From: Taiwanofungus camphoratus
Lineage: Eukaryota > Basidiomycota > Agaricomycetes > Polyporales > Taiwanofungaceae
DNA length: 64,000 bases
Assembly (NCBI GenBank): GCA_003999685.1
Contig: CP021223.1
Coordinates: forward strand, 992,001-1,056,000
Direction of reading: 5' to 3'
Position numbers and translations under genes: made by a program. This document shows positions 25,469-38,003 of the stretch, one piece after another (positions within the stretch are counted from its first letter, which is position 1; each line of letters begins with the position of its first letter). Under the pieces are notes generated by a model. That model searched no databases and was not told the DNA's origin. It worked only from the letters and a program-made list of their open reading frames with translations.

Positions 25469-26620
25469 ATGACTCTTCCCCTCGTCCTTGTTATTGGTGC
25501 TACAGGAAGCACAGGGCGTTCAATCGTCGCTGGGCTGTTGAAGTCCGCTTCATTCGTAAGTCGCTTGATTTCTCAGAACACGAAAAGCGCAGTCATATAT
25601 CTACCATGTTTCCAGCGTGTGGCAGCGATGGTTCGCCCATCTTCATCCTCTAAGTCGGAGGTGGCGGACTTGCGTGCGCAAGGCGTAGAAATCCGTTTTG
25701 CAAATATGCAGTCCGACAGCGTCGATACGTTGAAGGCGGTATTGTCTGGCGTGGACATCCTCATCAGTGCCGTCTTTGGGATGGCAGTTCTTGATCAGAA
25801 GCCCATCCTCACTATAGCGAAAGAGATTGGCATCAAGCGTGTTGTCCCATGCGACTTTGCAACTCCTGGCGCACGAGGTGTGAGAGACCTCATGGATGCT
25901 GTGCGTGCGCTCCTTTCGCAAATTGTGAAATGAATTCATCCTGTTTTGCTTCGAAGAAACTCGACATACGAACGTTCGTGCAAGATCTGGGCGTAAACTA
26001 TACCTTCATCGATGTTGGCTGGTGGATGCAGCTCATCTTACCCTGCAGCCTCAAGAGCAAGGCCTCGGTAAGTTTCCAAACTCGTTCACGCGAGTTCTTC
26101 GGCCTCGGAGATAAGAAAAACCTTGTCACCAATCTTAAACACATCGGGGATTATGTAGCCAGGATTATTGAGGACGAAAGGACTGTCAATCATTACGTTA
26201 TCGTGTGGGAAGACGAAGTCACCCTTGAAGAAGCCTTTACAATTGGAGAGGAAGTATCCGGCGATGGGCAAGCACTGAGGACGAAGAGGATTTATGTGCG
26301 TTGCTCGTTTCTCACCTATTTCAGTCCTCTCAGTCTTTTTTTTTGCACAGCTATCCGTAGAGGACATCCTTCGACGCATAGCCGAGGGAAAATCAGAAGC
26401 TGGTGAAGAAGGCCTGCGATCTAAGTCGGGCTCCGCTCTCTTTAAGTGGACACACTACCAGTATGCATACAGCTTGCATGTCTTGGGTGAGAACACTCTG
26501 GCGAGTGCCAAGGAAATGGGTGCTCTCGATGTTCACGAGTTGTATCCTGATATGGTGCCCATGAAATTGCAGGAGTATGCGAAGGAATTTTACCATGATC
26601 TTGAATACTCGCACTACTAG
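25469..26620 (+). CDS. NmrA-like / isoflavone reductase-type NAD(P)-binding protein
   Basis: Atypical SDR of the NmrA/isoflavone reductase group. Members either reduce small aromatics with NADPH or act as redox sensors, and the substrate cannot be told here. Four exons give roughly 320 residues. The Rossmann start is MTLPLVLVIGATGSTGRSIV (GxxGxxG). It continues RVAAMVRPSSSSKSEVADLR, GVEIRFANMQSDSVDTLKAV, VDILISAVFGMAVLDQKPI and AKEIGIKRVVPCDFATPGA. The second half has NYTFIDVGWWMQLILP, LKHIGDYVARIIEDERTVN and VEDILRRIAEGKS. It ends KEFYHDLEYSHY. A TATA box sits 45 bp upstream. No SDR Tyr-x-x-x-Lys motif is expected in this group. Confidence 0.88.
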
Positions 26621-27379
26621 TTAGGAGCAGACGCTTGTGTGATTTGTTTTTTGTACTAAATTTTGTCTGACCATCGTATGCAAACGTGGTTTACTCCGTC
26701 GTAAGAGGTCTCCTATACCTCGGAGGAGGAATCGTGGATTACAGTCAATGGACGCAAGCCTACTACAAAGGCTAGGAGCAGTCTCCCCAGGCAGACTAGA
26801 TACTTCCTTCGCCCTTCATTCTGAGATGCAGGCCTGGACTAACGGATTTACGCGAGGGTCATGAACAGATCTGGAATGCAGTTGCCCAAACTGCCAAGCA
26901 CCATTGAAATTGGGGCTGAGTTGGACAAGTAAACGTGGGCTATGCATATAAAATCCACCTCCGCTTTCCGTCAGGATGCTCCGAGTGCTTATTTACCTCG
27001 ACTGGTTTGAAATGATTTGTAGTATTGCACTCCGATATCAGAATGGTCTTCTTTCGACACTATCATGGCCATTGCTAGACCACCGGGCACTATCAATTAT
27101 CGCACTACCAATTATCTGCAGCAATCCACGTTATTCGAAACAGGCCACCGGCGAAGCAACTCTCGATGATGAATACACAATAAGGCTCGTGGTCCGAACT
27201 CGCTCACATCGTTCGTCGGACACCTTTGGCCCGAGGTGTGCCTTCTCCGTGAGATACACAAATAGATGATTCCCTCGCTTCACAAACCTGAGGGGGCGAG
27301 TGGGTGAGATATACAACATCTCAGAGATCCTTCTCTCGCGCGTTCTCAAACCGGTCGACTGAGAGCCTTATTCTTCTCG
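26621..27379. other. intergenic, nothing recognised
   Basis: About 760 bp between two tandem plus-strand genes, with no supportable gene or repeat. Confidence 0.4.
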
Positions 27380-29006
27380 ATGGCAACCGTTCTTGAACCT
27401 GAGATCCGGTACTTTCACCATGGACGATTCGAAGTAGCCGGGGGCATCCTACCTGATGCGGTGACAGCTTATCAGTCATATGGTGATCCAGGAAAGCCTT
27501 GTATTGTCTTTCCCACTTGCTATGGTGCGAAGTTAAAACTAGGCAGTGAGTCTCTGATTGCCAAATCATTCACGGAGCATCCTATTGAGCTTTACATGCA
27601 CAGGTCAGGGATACTTGATCGGCGAAGGCAAAGTAAGTTGAGCTACGTCGTCAAGTTGACTGCATGAACCAATAACCTTGATTGAAGGCTTTGGATCCGA
27701 AGAAATACTTCATTGTAACATTTGCATTGTTTTGCAACGGCGAGGTATTCAGACATCGAAAATTCCAGAGCATGTTTTGCTAACTTCAGTGCTCTTAAGT
27801 CTTCCTCACCGTCGAACACTGTGAGTACTAAGAAATGACTCGGTAACGGTCCAATAATCGACCGCCTATTAGCCTGCTCCACACAACGGACCATACTTTC
27901 CCTTCGTCTCGTACGAAGATAATATGTTTGTCAAAATGATCCTTATATCTCATCTCATAGGAATTGATTTTCCCTATGTTTATTAGTCGAGCACAGTACG
28001 CAGTACTCACCGGTGAGCTAGGAGTCAAGAAAGTCTTCTGTGTTGTTGGATTCTCTATGGGAGGCCAACAAGTAAGTCTCATAGGGCTTTGGTGGATGGA
28101 TTCGATATCAACATATCATCAGGCGTATCACTGGTCTGTTGTCTATCCTGACTTTGTGGACAGAATTGTGGTCATTTGCTCGTCTGCACGCACAAGTCCT
28201 CACAACAAGTGGTGCGTTTACCGACAGCTTGCAAGGATGTCTCATAACATGACCAATGTAGTTTCCTTGAAGGGCCGAGACACGCCCTGAAGGCTGGAAA
28301 GGACTTTTATGATGGACAGTATACTTCCACGCCTCAACACGCCATCAGGGCCTTCGCTCGAGCCTACTGTGCCTGGGCTTATGGGCAAGCAGTAAGCTCG
28401 ACATCCATGGTGGTCAGTCCTTATAATTGATGTACATTTGTGACAGTGGTTCCGCCAGCATCTATACACTTATGATGGGCTGTAAGCACTTTGTCCATCA
28501 AAAGAACTAATTTCTCAATGTTATACTATACAGATACCCTTCACTCGAGGCATTCATTTGTGAAGCCTGGGAGGGTAGATATATCACGTACTGGGATGCG
28601 AACGACATGCTTGCGCTTCTACTAACCTGGCAGAATGGTGATGTCTCCATGGTACGCGACGGTGGCAATTTTGAGAAATGCATGCAAAATATCAAAGCAA
28701 AGGCATTGGTCATGCCTTCCAAGACTGACCTCTACTTCTGCGTGCGTTTGAATTTTGAATGTCTTTCATGTCCTGTGACCCATCAATCAATGCCTTAGCC
28801 TGAGGACAGCGAAGTCGAGGTATCCCTCCTACAAGATGCTAAGTTAGTCATCATTGATAGTGTATGGGGCCATGCTGGTACGTCTTCGGTCATCACATAT
28901 ATCCAATGATTCTCACTCAATACATGTTTGGTAAGCGGGCGGTGGAGGCGCGCCTCCCACAATTACTGCGTTCATAACGGCTAAGATCAAGGAGTTTCTT
29001 GAATGA
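27380..29006 (+). CDS. alpha/beta hydrolase, homoserine O-acetyltransferase-like
   Basis: Member of the homoserine O-acetyltransferase fold group. True Met2 makes O-acetylhomoserine for methionine synthesis, but fungi carry several short paralogues of unknown substrate, and this resembles those. Splicing at least ten exons gives about 380 residues. Blocks are RYFHHGRFEVAGGILPDAV, LDPKKYFIVTFALFCNGE, HNGPYFPFVSYEDN, VKKVFCVVGFSMGGQQ (nucleophile Ser), AYHWSVVYPDFVDRIVVICS, SARTSPHNK, ITYWDANDMLALLLTWQNGD and IKAKALVMPSKTDLYF (acid Asp region). The catalytic His lies in VIIDSVWGHAAGGG, rebuilt across the last intron. A 21-nt exon (27800-27820) encodes SSSPSNT. The triad is complete, so activity is likely. 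Confidence 0.88.
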
Positions 29007-30791
29007 AAACAAAGTGAGACCACTCGATCACCGAGTTTTATGCGTCGGGAGCATAAATTGATTCTTCGGTTGCATTGCGTTACGGAAAAGGATAGCCTAT
29101 GATTTGTGTATTCATGGCCAAATATGTCTAGCAATTACTTCCAACTTCCACCCTGGCGTCTGGTGAGGTAACAACAGGAGGCTCTGTCACGGGCACCTGG
29201 ACACGAGTTGAGTACGGCCACGATTTACTTCAGCGGCAATGAAGACGATTGCTCGATGGCATTCAATCGGATTGTCGTAACACAGTTACGTCAGTCCTAT
29301 CTGTTCTGCATCAGTATATCAGTCTGCTAGCATTAAGCGTAATTACTTACTCTACTTTGCCAGGAATGTGAGACTTAACGTCTAATGTTGTACAACTAGC
29401 TACATTGGCGTACCCCTCGGGTTCCCTTAAATTTCAGCGTCTGAGTGCCGTACTTGGACTCGCGTGCCACCGCAACGGTCATGACAAGTTGCACGACAGG
29501 GACATGCCGTACTCGTCCTGATCAGTCGGAGGCCCGAGGACTCTTAAGTGCGAACATGACTGAATTGCTATACAGACCGGTTGGCATTTTCGGGGGTCGG
29601 TGCCAATCCTGTCTACACCGAGCATCACTTGGTTGCACGCCCTGATCTTCACGGTATCAGTTTCTCAAATAAGACTCAGACCTGAAGTTAGTCCATGCAG
29701 CTGCAGAGGAATACATGGGGTACGTCACTCTTATCAAGCCGATTCTCGACGGACGTCAAACCGTTAGTATCCCACTGGCTCAGAAACGGAATGATGTTAC
29801 ATGTTCTCTTTAATAACGGAGATGTCATGTTTCCACCCGTCGAGCAGATCACGACCAATGGATATATTCGCAGTTTGGATCTGCCATTCCAGGCGAACAC
29901 ATCTTTCAGTGTACTGCGACGTCTACCCATGTTATGTCTAATCTCTTTCATAGGCTACTTCTATTTCACCCACTCCCTCATGCCTACTCGCTCTGGCAGC
30001 CTAGACCATAAATCACAAGTAACCAATACACCCTTTGTTGAGCTCTCAAAAAAAAACCCTTGGTGTGTATTTCAGTTTCAGTGTGTTCCTTGCCAACGTT
30101 GTAAAATTATGATTGTGATTTGTGGTGCGTTACTGCATCTAGCTTCAATGGGTACTCTTGCCCGGGTATAGATAGGCACGACACCTAAATTTGCCAGTAT
30201 GGGAGGCGTGGTAGGTGTTGCCCTACATGGATTCCTCCGATAATTTGCACCTATCAGTGTCTCATCCCCCAGGCATGTATTGGCGCCGCATGAAATATTG
30301 GACACAAATCGGCTCGACGCCTTGAATAGACAATGGTCTGATTTCACCTCCACAGTTGAATGCACTTGTGTCTGAATCACTTCCGGATATCTAATTTACC
30401 TTTGTTTCCCGTTACTTGTATGACTTGTGCCGGATAATACTTGTAATTTGGGTCAGACACTCACATACAGTGTAGGATCAGCCGTGATGATGCAGGGTGA
30501 CGTATGCAGATATGTTGGAAGCCCATTATTGTCGCAGAAATGACCTCCGAGAACCGTTTCCCGATATCACACCAGGATTTTGTGTGTTTTAGCCACTGCG
30601 GGCCGTTGCCACCTTCAATATACAGAAGCTTCGAGCATATTTGAATCTGCATGATATGGCAATCATTCTGACTGATCACTCGTGAATTGGTAGTCAGACC
30701 GTTCCACACTTCGAAACTTAGCTATGTATTATATTCAACTGATACGGAATATGGAGTTCATGATACAGAGACCAGATCAACCCGGCCAATG
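29007..30791. other. intergenic, no gene supported
   Basis: About 1.8 kb between the convergent hydrolase and amine oxidase genes. A 158-codon plus-strand frame at 29695 has no recognisable family, repeated low-quality texture and no splice context, so it is not called. Confidence 0.35.
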
Positions 30792-32925
30792 TCAAGCAAA
30801 GAAACCTCTTCTGTCTGTATTTCTCTGGCAAACGGCATCAGTTAATCTCATGCAATAGCAATGTGCTGTGAGACTTACCATCCTGCAACCATGGCTTGCC
30901 GCCAAATACATGCGAAAAAGTCTTTCGCAATCCTCATCGCCATGAAAGGGATAATCAGCGCCTAAGCGATAGGCAGCAGCGAAGCCTGAAGCAACCGCTA
31001 GCTCGTGCATGTTCAACACTGTGTACATCCTTGATCAGCACAATACTGCTTGGTGCATTCAAAGGATTAAGTTATACCTGACCAAGCACCTGCATAACTG
31101 TATGTGAAACGAGTTGAAGTGAATAGGCAATTCGCGGAGTAGACATCCTTGAATACTCACTACGTGTTATTTTTACCATTGATCCACATCATCCACGGGA
31201 CCACACCAGCATAGTGCTGCCAGCGATGACTCTGCTGCTTCCACCATTTTTCAAAAATCCTCTTTTCTGGCTTGATGTCGTCCCACGTCCACAGTTCTTG
31301 CGAACCATCTTTATCAAGAAAGATCGTCTGGAATACATGGCGTTCTAACTGTGGCTCCCGGCGTCCATCTGCATCCTGGCCAGCGCGTGCAGCCCCACCG
31401 ATCTTGCCTTTGTTTACGTCCTGCGCCTCGCGAGTGACATCTGCCACGGGATGGCACTGATTCTTGCGCTGTGACATGTCGGAAGTGTCGATAGGTCCGG
31501 CAGGCTTCTCGCCCCGAAATTGCGGCTGGTAGTGCGTCAGATCGAAGCTCATCTCAACTTTAGATTTGTCTCCAGGATATTGCATGGTGTAGTACAAGGG
31601 GCGAAATTGTTCCGATGCGAAGGAGAACGCCTCTCCTTGTTCATGCTGCGCGGAACAGCTTCCGGGCATAGGTGCATTATGCGACGGATCGTAACGTGTC
31701 TCATAATACTGCAGTTTAAGGCGTGTTGGTACATTACCATGATCGGACGCGCGAAGAACAAGCGGCATACCTTGTTCATATAATCCAGATCATTGTGTGT
31801 GATCGTCACATCATGAAGGTATTTCACATTGCCTAATACTTTCTTCTCCATCCACGTTGCATTATTCCCGAGGAGTTTGAGCGCAGTGTCCGCATCCACA
31901 GCCAAGATGAGTTCGTCAAAGGCTGCCACTTGAAAGTTTGTCTCTAAATCGTCACGAGAGATCTTGTATTTGATATCAACAGGACTGGAATCTGATGCTT
32001 TCCCCTTGGAGGATCGCGAGACAACAGCTACTACTTCATGGCCTAGCTCGAAAGTGACATTTCCTCGGGAAGCGATCTCAATTTTCCATGCATGATAGAC
32101 ATCATGTAACTGCAGGAAATGGGATGAGCTACCACGATACGATCGTACGACTATGCAGACCTTCGGAAAGGCAAGCATGGTAGGAATGCTAGCAAGTAAA
32201 CTCGTCTCATTGTATTCGAACAGGCGCATGCTGGGATCTTTGAAGACACGCTCCTACTCTGACCGTTGTTAGTGTTTGCGCCGCTACATCGAAGTGCGAT
32301 ACACACCAATATGGCACTCGAGATATACGGAGTCTGATTTCCTGTTCCAAAGAATAGGGCCACGAGAGGATAAACCATCTTCTCGCCGAAATCGGTGGAA
32401 AAGTTGAACATTTTTAGCATGACATGCACAGGAATCATGGCAAAAATAGGCTCCAAAGCTTTTATGATGGATAGAGCATGCCCAAATTTTGCAATGTCTT
32501 TTCGGAACTGAGAAGTGAGCGGTGTGGGAAAGACATTAGTCCAAAAGTCGTCGCCCTTCCCGAAGCTAATCCTGTTGGCATTTGTATGAATCTTCATAGC
32601 TTCCGTGCACATATCAGCGCTCGACTCACTGCATCCCTACTTCCGTGGCCTCAAAACCAAGCATCCTGAACATGCGCAATGTGTTCGCGAAAACAGGACT
32701 GCAGCCCTGGACGCCATCGTTGATGTACGTTGCACCATACTTGCTAGCGTCGATATCAATAGAAGTTGCCATGCCTCCCGCAACGATCTCCTTGTCGTAG
32801 ACGGTGACGAGGTACTTGTCAGGGTGACGACTGAGTGCATAGGCTACAGACATCCCGGAGGCACCGGCGCCAACAATGCAAACACGTTTAGGCGGTGCTA
32901 TTGTAGGTGACATTTGTGCTGACAA
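30792..32925 (-). CDS. FAD-dependent amine oxidase-like protein
   Basis: Flavin-containing amine oxidase / FAD-dependent oxidoreductase fold. The substrate is unknown. About 560 residues in eight exons. The N-terminal dinucleotide motif is RVCIVGAGASGMSVAYALSR, then VTVYDKEIVAGGMATSID. Further blocks are DDFWTNVFPTPLTSQFRKD, LHDVYHAWKIEIASRGN, FDELILAVDADTALKLLGNN and LHDVTITHNDLDYMNKYYE. The C-terminal flavin-binding segment YAGAWSVLNMHELAVASGFA is rebuilt across introns, and AAYRLGADYPF follows. The protein may end RNTDRRGFFA after one more intron. A conserved FAD-contact Ala-Gly-Ala-Trp replaces the usual Gly-Glu-x-x motif. It is convergent with the hydrolase at 27380 and not clearly co-regulated with it. 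Confidence 0.86.
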
Positions 32926-35900
32926 GAGCTATCAAGGTATATGGCAGAAATGAACGTGGAAGGTATATGAAAGCAGACTTCTTAGCCTCGCGTGCCAATT
33001 GCCAGTGTGTCAGCCATCATGTATCACCGGTGCAGTTGGACACGATCGCAACTGCATTCCTCAAGTTTACAATTTGGCGTTGTATTCACGTGATTGCTGT
33101 AGTGCAGTTGAGACTGGTATTCAAGTTCGTTCACTATGACGAAAACACGTCGAGTCACACACGAACATGGACAGGGGTTTCTATCGGAAGACATCACATT
33201 CGTTCAAGTAAGTTGTGAAGTTCAGGAACACACCTGCGTCATATATTTCATTTGGAAGCTTCTCACGGGAGAAGACAGAGCTCAAGTTCAAGATCCGCTT
33301 GGAGCTTCAGCTTGACTCATCAAAAAGTCGTCTAACAGAAATGCAATACAGATGAGAGAATCCGATTCGAGAACATAGTAGGGAGGCAACGTGCAAGATG
33401 TCAAATAATGCACCGAGTGCAAACAGCGAGGCGAGAGCTCTATGACCACTTTCTCATAGCACCGCCTTGCTCGTCCTATTCATAGGACGGCGTTGTATGC
33501 AAGTGGGGTTTCCGAAACCATAACCTGTAATCATTGGAGTTAGTGAGCCATGGAGGGGTACTGTATTGATCAGTCCGCATGATGCACGCCAGGCGGGTAC
33601 AAGATGGTGTCTTTGATCATCGGACCACGATAGGTCATATCAGTATGGTGAGGTCTGCTGGCAAGCTATCTCCATTGCCCCTGCAAGGAGCTATGAAACG
33701 GCGCCCCTGTATCGTCCCATGAGACTGGCCGAGAAGCATCAGCTGATCGCGTCAGCTCCACCAGCCGGTGTTGCGAACGGAGCTTTGAAAGCCGCACTGC
33801 CGACCTGGAGGAAGTCATTTGCCGCAGAGCAGATCCTCCGGTCTGTGCCAGCAGCCACCGTGAAAGCGTATCGAGCTTCCGAATGACTGAGTCCTGCATC
33901 CAAGTCCGTCTTGTATTACGCTCACAAAACGCGCGATGTTGGTGAGTTTGCCTTGTGCTGACACAACCTGCATGGCACTGCCACAAGTAAGCACACCCAA
34001 TGAGCAGAAACAACGTACTGTGCTATCGCGCAAGATCTCTCCGATTTAACGTCCTGGTTGGACCATGCCGATCAGGCGAATGGAAACAATGAACTGTGCT
34101 GTCCAGAGATTAACCCGATAAGAAAAGTGCGATGAATATTTGACGCCATGAGGTAGTGAGTAACGGTCGAAATACTAGGTAGTTGGGCGTTCTCCTAGAG
34201 ATGGAGACGAGAGGTGTCGAAGGTAAAGTTGAGGTAAATCCTAGTCAAAACAAATCGCGGAGGCGAAATTTAATCTCAGTATCGGATCATCAAACCAATG
34301 CACAACCGCTGCGAACACGACGAGTGAGGAACAGATGCGCATGCAGCGAGGCAACGCTGAAGGAACATCCTGGCTCGATGATGCAGCGTGTACACATCGC
34401 ATGTGAACGCATCGATGCAGAGAAATGTAAGCTCGGCATATGCTGGCAGCGCAGGTGGGTCAGACATTTAGCCTGATTCAGAGACGCGTCTGCGTGCTAT
34501 ATAAACCGCCCCCTGGTCGAGGTGCGAACTACTAGCAGCGCTAGCTTGTCTGGGCTCGTCGAGTACTTCGCTATTTGCTTCCCTGCTTCATAGGTTTCTT
34601 GATCCTGGTCCGGATGCTCGCAGCCGACTCGAGCGCACTGGTGCGTCATCCATCGATGTGATTTACCAGCTCGATGTGAGCTTGCCCGTGGTTCAGCAGT
34701 CATCAACTAAGCTTGAACCATGCAAGCTCCTAGGCAGCAGGAAGGAGGAAATTTACTGTTGACTGAATCTGGGATCAGTCCTCCTTTGTGCTGCAATTAG
34801 ATATACAGATATTCTGCACTGTGGTCCAGGGGAGACAATGACCATGATCTGGTCTGATTGTCTTCCTTCTCATGGACTGTGCTCTGGTACTTCCTTGACC
34901 ACAAGGAAGCACTAGGGCACATACCATGAGAATGGAAGATGCTCAGACCACATCAAGTGGTCCAAGCTGCCATTCAAGACAAGGAGCCATCAAGTCCAGG
35001 AATAGAGGTCAGACATAAAGTATCTTGGATGAGCTTCATCCAGTGAAGTCTCTCTTGGTAATCCCCTTTTTGATCACAAGAACACTGAAGTGCTCTTAGA
35101 TCACCTAAGACTACTTTGATTTAGACAAGTGAAAGCCAATTATTTATGTAGCTCAGTTCAAGTGTTCACTCACCATTCACCCATACAAAGATGATGTTTA
35201 TGGATCAAAATGATTAAATCCTGATCCTTTTCTCATGGTGGCTGGCACGACAACCTGCTGGTGACACCTGCCTTTTTGCACTTTAATTGACAACTTGGCG
35301 TCACAAGCGGCGGTCAAGCATGTATCAGTGAGTGACAAACCTGTGTCTTTCTTCAAACACTGAGGCTGATGTGTATCTGCACAAGAGTTGGTGCTGGTGA
35401 TCTCACAGATCGACCGTCTCTGGGAATTTCTATGAACTAGCAACATGGAAGCATCCGTTGATGCCTCATGAACTTTTCGAGCCGGTTCGCCGTCGCTTCG
35501 GGCCAAGCTTAAGACTCGGGTTTGCCCCTGTCCCAAAGTTCTCGTTCGCGTTGTGCAATCATTGTTATCCATCTTCGAGCAGGCTATGAATTCTACAGCT
35601 TTCTGATGTGATAATTTGTCTACAGCACTCAACAAGCAGCGACATTATACAATACTGCAGTAGAGTTTGAACCAGGCAGCACCGAGTCTGAGGCGGATTC
35701 TCCGGAAGATATGCCGAGCTCAGCACTATCTCTCTCAATGTAAGCATCACTTCATTCCGTTGAATCCAGATGTCGTTGGCTGACAGCCCAGCATACTCTT
35801 TATCTTGGCATGGCCCTTTGATCGAGTTCTTGCGGTCATGAATGGAATGCACAGCAGAGGTAGTATTGTGCAAGACAAGAAAGATGTTGTATCGTTTATC

Positions 35901-36454
35901 CAGTGGGCCAATCGCATCGTTCTCATTTTCCATCAGCAGCTGCGTAATAGGCATGCGGTGTCTAGAGGCAGGCTTGCTGGTAATGTTAACCATGCCTCTA
36001 ATTTTCTATAAATCTAACTGACATCTGCTTCGCTTAGCCGCTCAAGTACTTGCTGCGGGGCAGAGCGTTAAGTAGCGTCAATACCTTTGGAACGGTGTAC
36101 CGTTGAATGAAACGCCTAAGCGCTGTAATAGTGGTTGCACGTCGGTGTACGAATGTTGATTGTTCTTTGCGCACGTTGCTGCGGTCACTGACGAGAACAC
36201 GCCCGCAATGTTAGAGCATGTCCCATGTCAACAATGAGCGGTAACGCTCAGCGCTTCCGAATCTCCAGCTTGTAGCTATCATGTTAATGTGATACGAGTG
36301 TGGTAGAATCAAGAGGGTGGAACCATAAATAGAAGCACTGTAAAGTGTCTACAAGAAAGCAACGGTCTCCCTGCTCTAGAATAAAGAGCAGCAGGTGTTA
36401 AAGGAGCACCCAGCACACATGCCCCGACGCTGGATCAACAGGCGAGCGAGACGT
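32926..36454. other. 3.5-kb gene-poor interval with a hairpin
   Basis: No gene could be supported. Notable content is the imperfect inverted repeat at 34850-34950, a short palindrome at 33471-33490, and an orphan TATA-like TATATAAA at 34498-34505 with no obvious downstream gene. Two minus-strand frames at 35198-35993 have no family resemblance. Confidence 0.4.
34850..34950. repeat. imperfect inverted repeat / hairpin, about 47-bp arms
   Basis: The left arm (34850-34896, starting TGGTCTGATTGTCTTCC) pairs with the right arm (34903-34950, ending in CAGACCA) around a loop of about six bases. Aligning the left arm to the reverse complement of the right arm I count eight mismatches and one gap over 48 positions. 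Most are transitions that would be G-U pairs in RNA. Weaker pairing may extend outward on both sides. It could be a microRNA-like precursor, a small MITE or a chance relic of a tail-to-tail insertion. Confidence 0.65.
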
Positions 36455-38003
36455 TCATGTCCACCTGCCTGGTACAACGGGCATGGAGCTCGTGAGGCCT
36501 CCATCCACCGCCCAATTTTGGCCATTGACATAGCTGGACTCATCTGCAAGAATCGCCTCTCAACGAATGTTCGTGATGCCACTCGAGAATTTTGACACCT
36601 ACCAGAAGCAAGGAATGTCGCTACGTTCGCGATCTCTATAGTTAATCCAACAGATAGCAATAAATAATAAGGATGGAGTGCCACAGGTCGGTAAATCCTG
36701 ACCTTGCGCAACGCCATACCGTCCCAACGGATTGAGCTGCCCGATTTTGTCTGTGGTCCCTCTGGCACGCGCGTACTCAAATGTATCGATTGTCATGCCA
36801 GTCTCAATAATTCCGGGACAGATAGTGTTCACGCGGATGTCGACCTTCTGGAGTTGATTTGCTGCCGTTTGTGCCATATTGTTGAGGCTTACATAGGTAA
36901 AAAGTTCGTACGCCGTCAATATGGGTGCTCAGCGGCATGGCAGGAGCTTACGCGGCTTTACTGGCGCTATCTGAGATCAGAGTGGGTCAAACTCAGCGGT
37001 TTGGTCAGCAGATAAGGGACATACAGTCAATAGGCCCGGCACCTGAACGTATTCCGGCAACTAGCAGGACATGTTTGGGTACGTTAATTGGACAACACTC
37101 CACGGGCCGTTATAGCATGTGAACGTGCCTGATGCGGTCAAGATAATGCTTCCCCCGCTATGCTCTTTGCCACAAGAAGGATTAGTTTTGGTCATTGCTT
37201 CTGAGGCATGTTTGATGGCTAGAAAACCACTATTCGAGGACAGCACTCAGGCATTAAGTGGACGCGGTGCAATTATGAGAAGAGCGCTCACGAAAGCGTG
37301 TTGACCCTGATCGTATTCATAAAAGCATTGGCCGAGAGTGATTGTATCGTCTGTTTCGCACCGACCCCAGCCTATAAAGAAGACAGTTTCAGTCATGTAT
37401 GCCTCCGCCTTCACGTGAAATTCACATTCGCGAAGAAAACATCCAACCGGCCCTCCTCGCGCAAGGCCTGTTGACAAACACTAGAAATAGCTGCTTCATC
37501 TGCAGCATCAGCCTGGAGTACAGTCACCTGCTATGCATTAGTTGTGTGTTCATTTATGCTTCTCAAGATGGATCCGGCACACTTTGACATCCGGGTATTT
37601 TTCCTCGATAGTGGACTTCAACTCGGGGAGGTTTGTAGGATCAAAGTCAATCAAGTAGAGGTGTTGGGCTCCTGGGATCATGCGTAAGTGGGCAGTGAAA
37701 TCTATCGATAAAAGCACCCCGTCATACCGTCGTGCGCGAATTGCAAAGCTGACGCCCGCCTACGAATAGCGCCCTGCTTTCAAAGAGAGGATGGGCCAAA
37801 TAGAACTGATTGACACACCCTATGCCCTTCAAGGACCCTACCCCGGTGATCACACATACTTTATCTCTCAGACGCGTCCCGCGAGGAGTATCTCTGAGTT
37901 GTGATTGAATCTTCTCGAGCCTGGCCGCAGTTCTCTTGGTGAACTCCTCTGCACGGACCGATACTCTGGTCCCTGCATATGCAGATTGAGACGGTTTGGA
38001 CAT
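36455..38003 (-). CDS. short-chain dehydrogenase/reductase (SDR)
   Basis: Classical SDR using NAD(P)(H). The substrate is unknown. About 300 residues from some ten exons. Blocks are [19 protein letters not shown] (TGxxxGxG cofactor motif), [56 protein letters not shown] (NAG motif), [17 protein letters not shown] and [20 protein letters not shown] (catalytic Ser region). The catalytic motif YSASKAALNNMAQ follows, then [20 protein letters not shown] (PG motif), [20 protein letters not shown] and [20 protein letters not shown]. It ends VVPGRWT. A 19-nt exon (36952-36970) carries the Tyr-x-x-x-Lys motif, with the Tyr codon split by the preceding intron. One intron (37063-37128) appears to be GC-AG. 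Confidence 0.9.

Noticed and set aside
29695-30171. 158-codon plus-strand frame
   Set aside because: No family pattern, no splice context and incoherent composition; likely chance.
35198-35993. Two overlapping minus-strand frames of about 140 codons
   Set aside because: No recognisable motif and no in-frame splice joining them.
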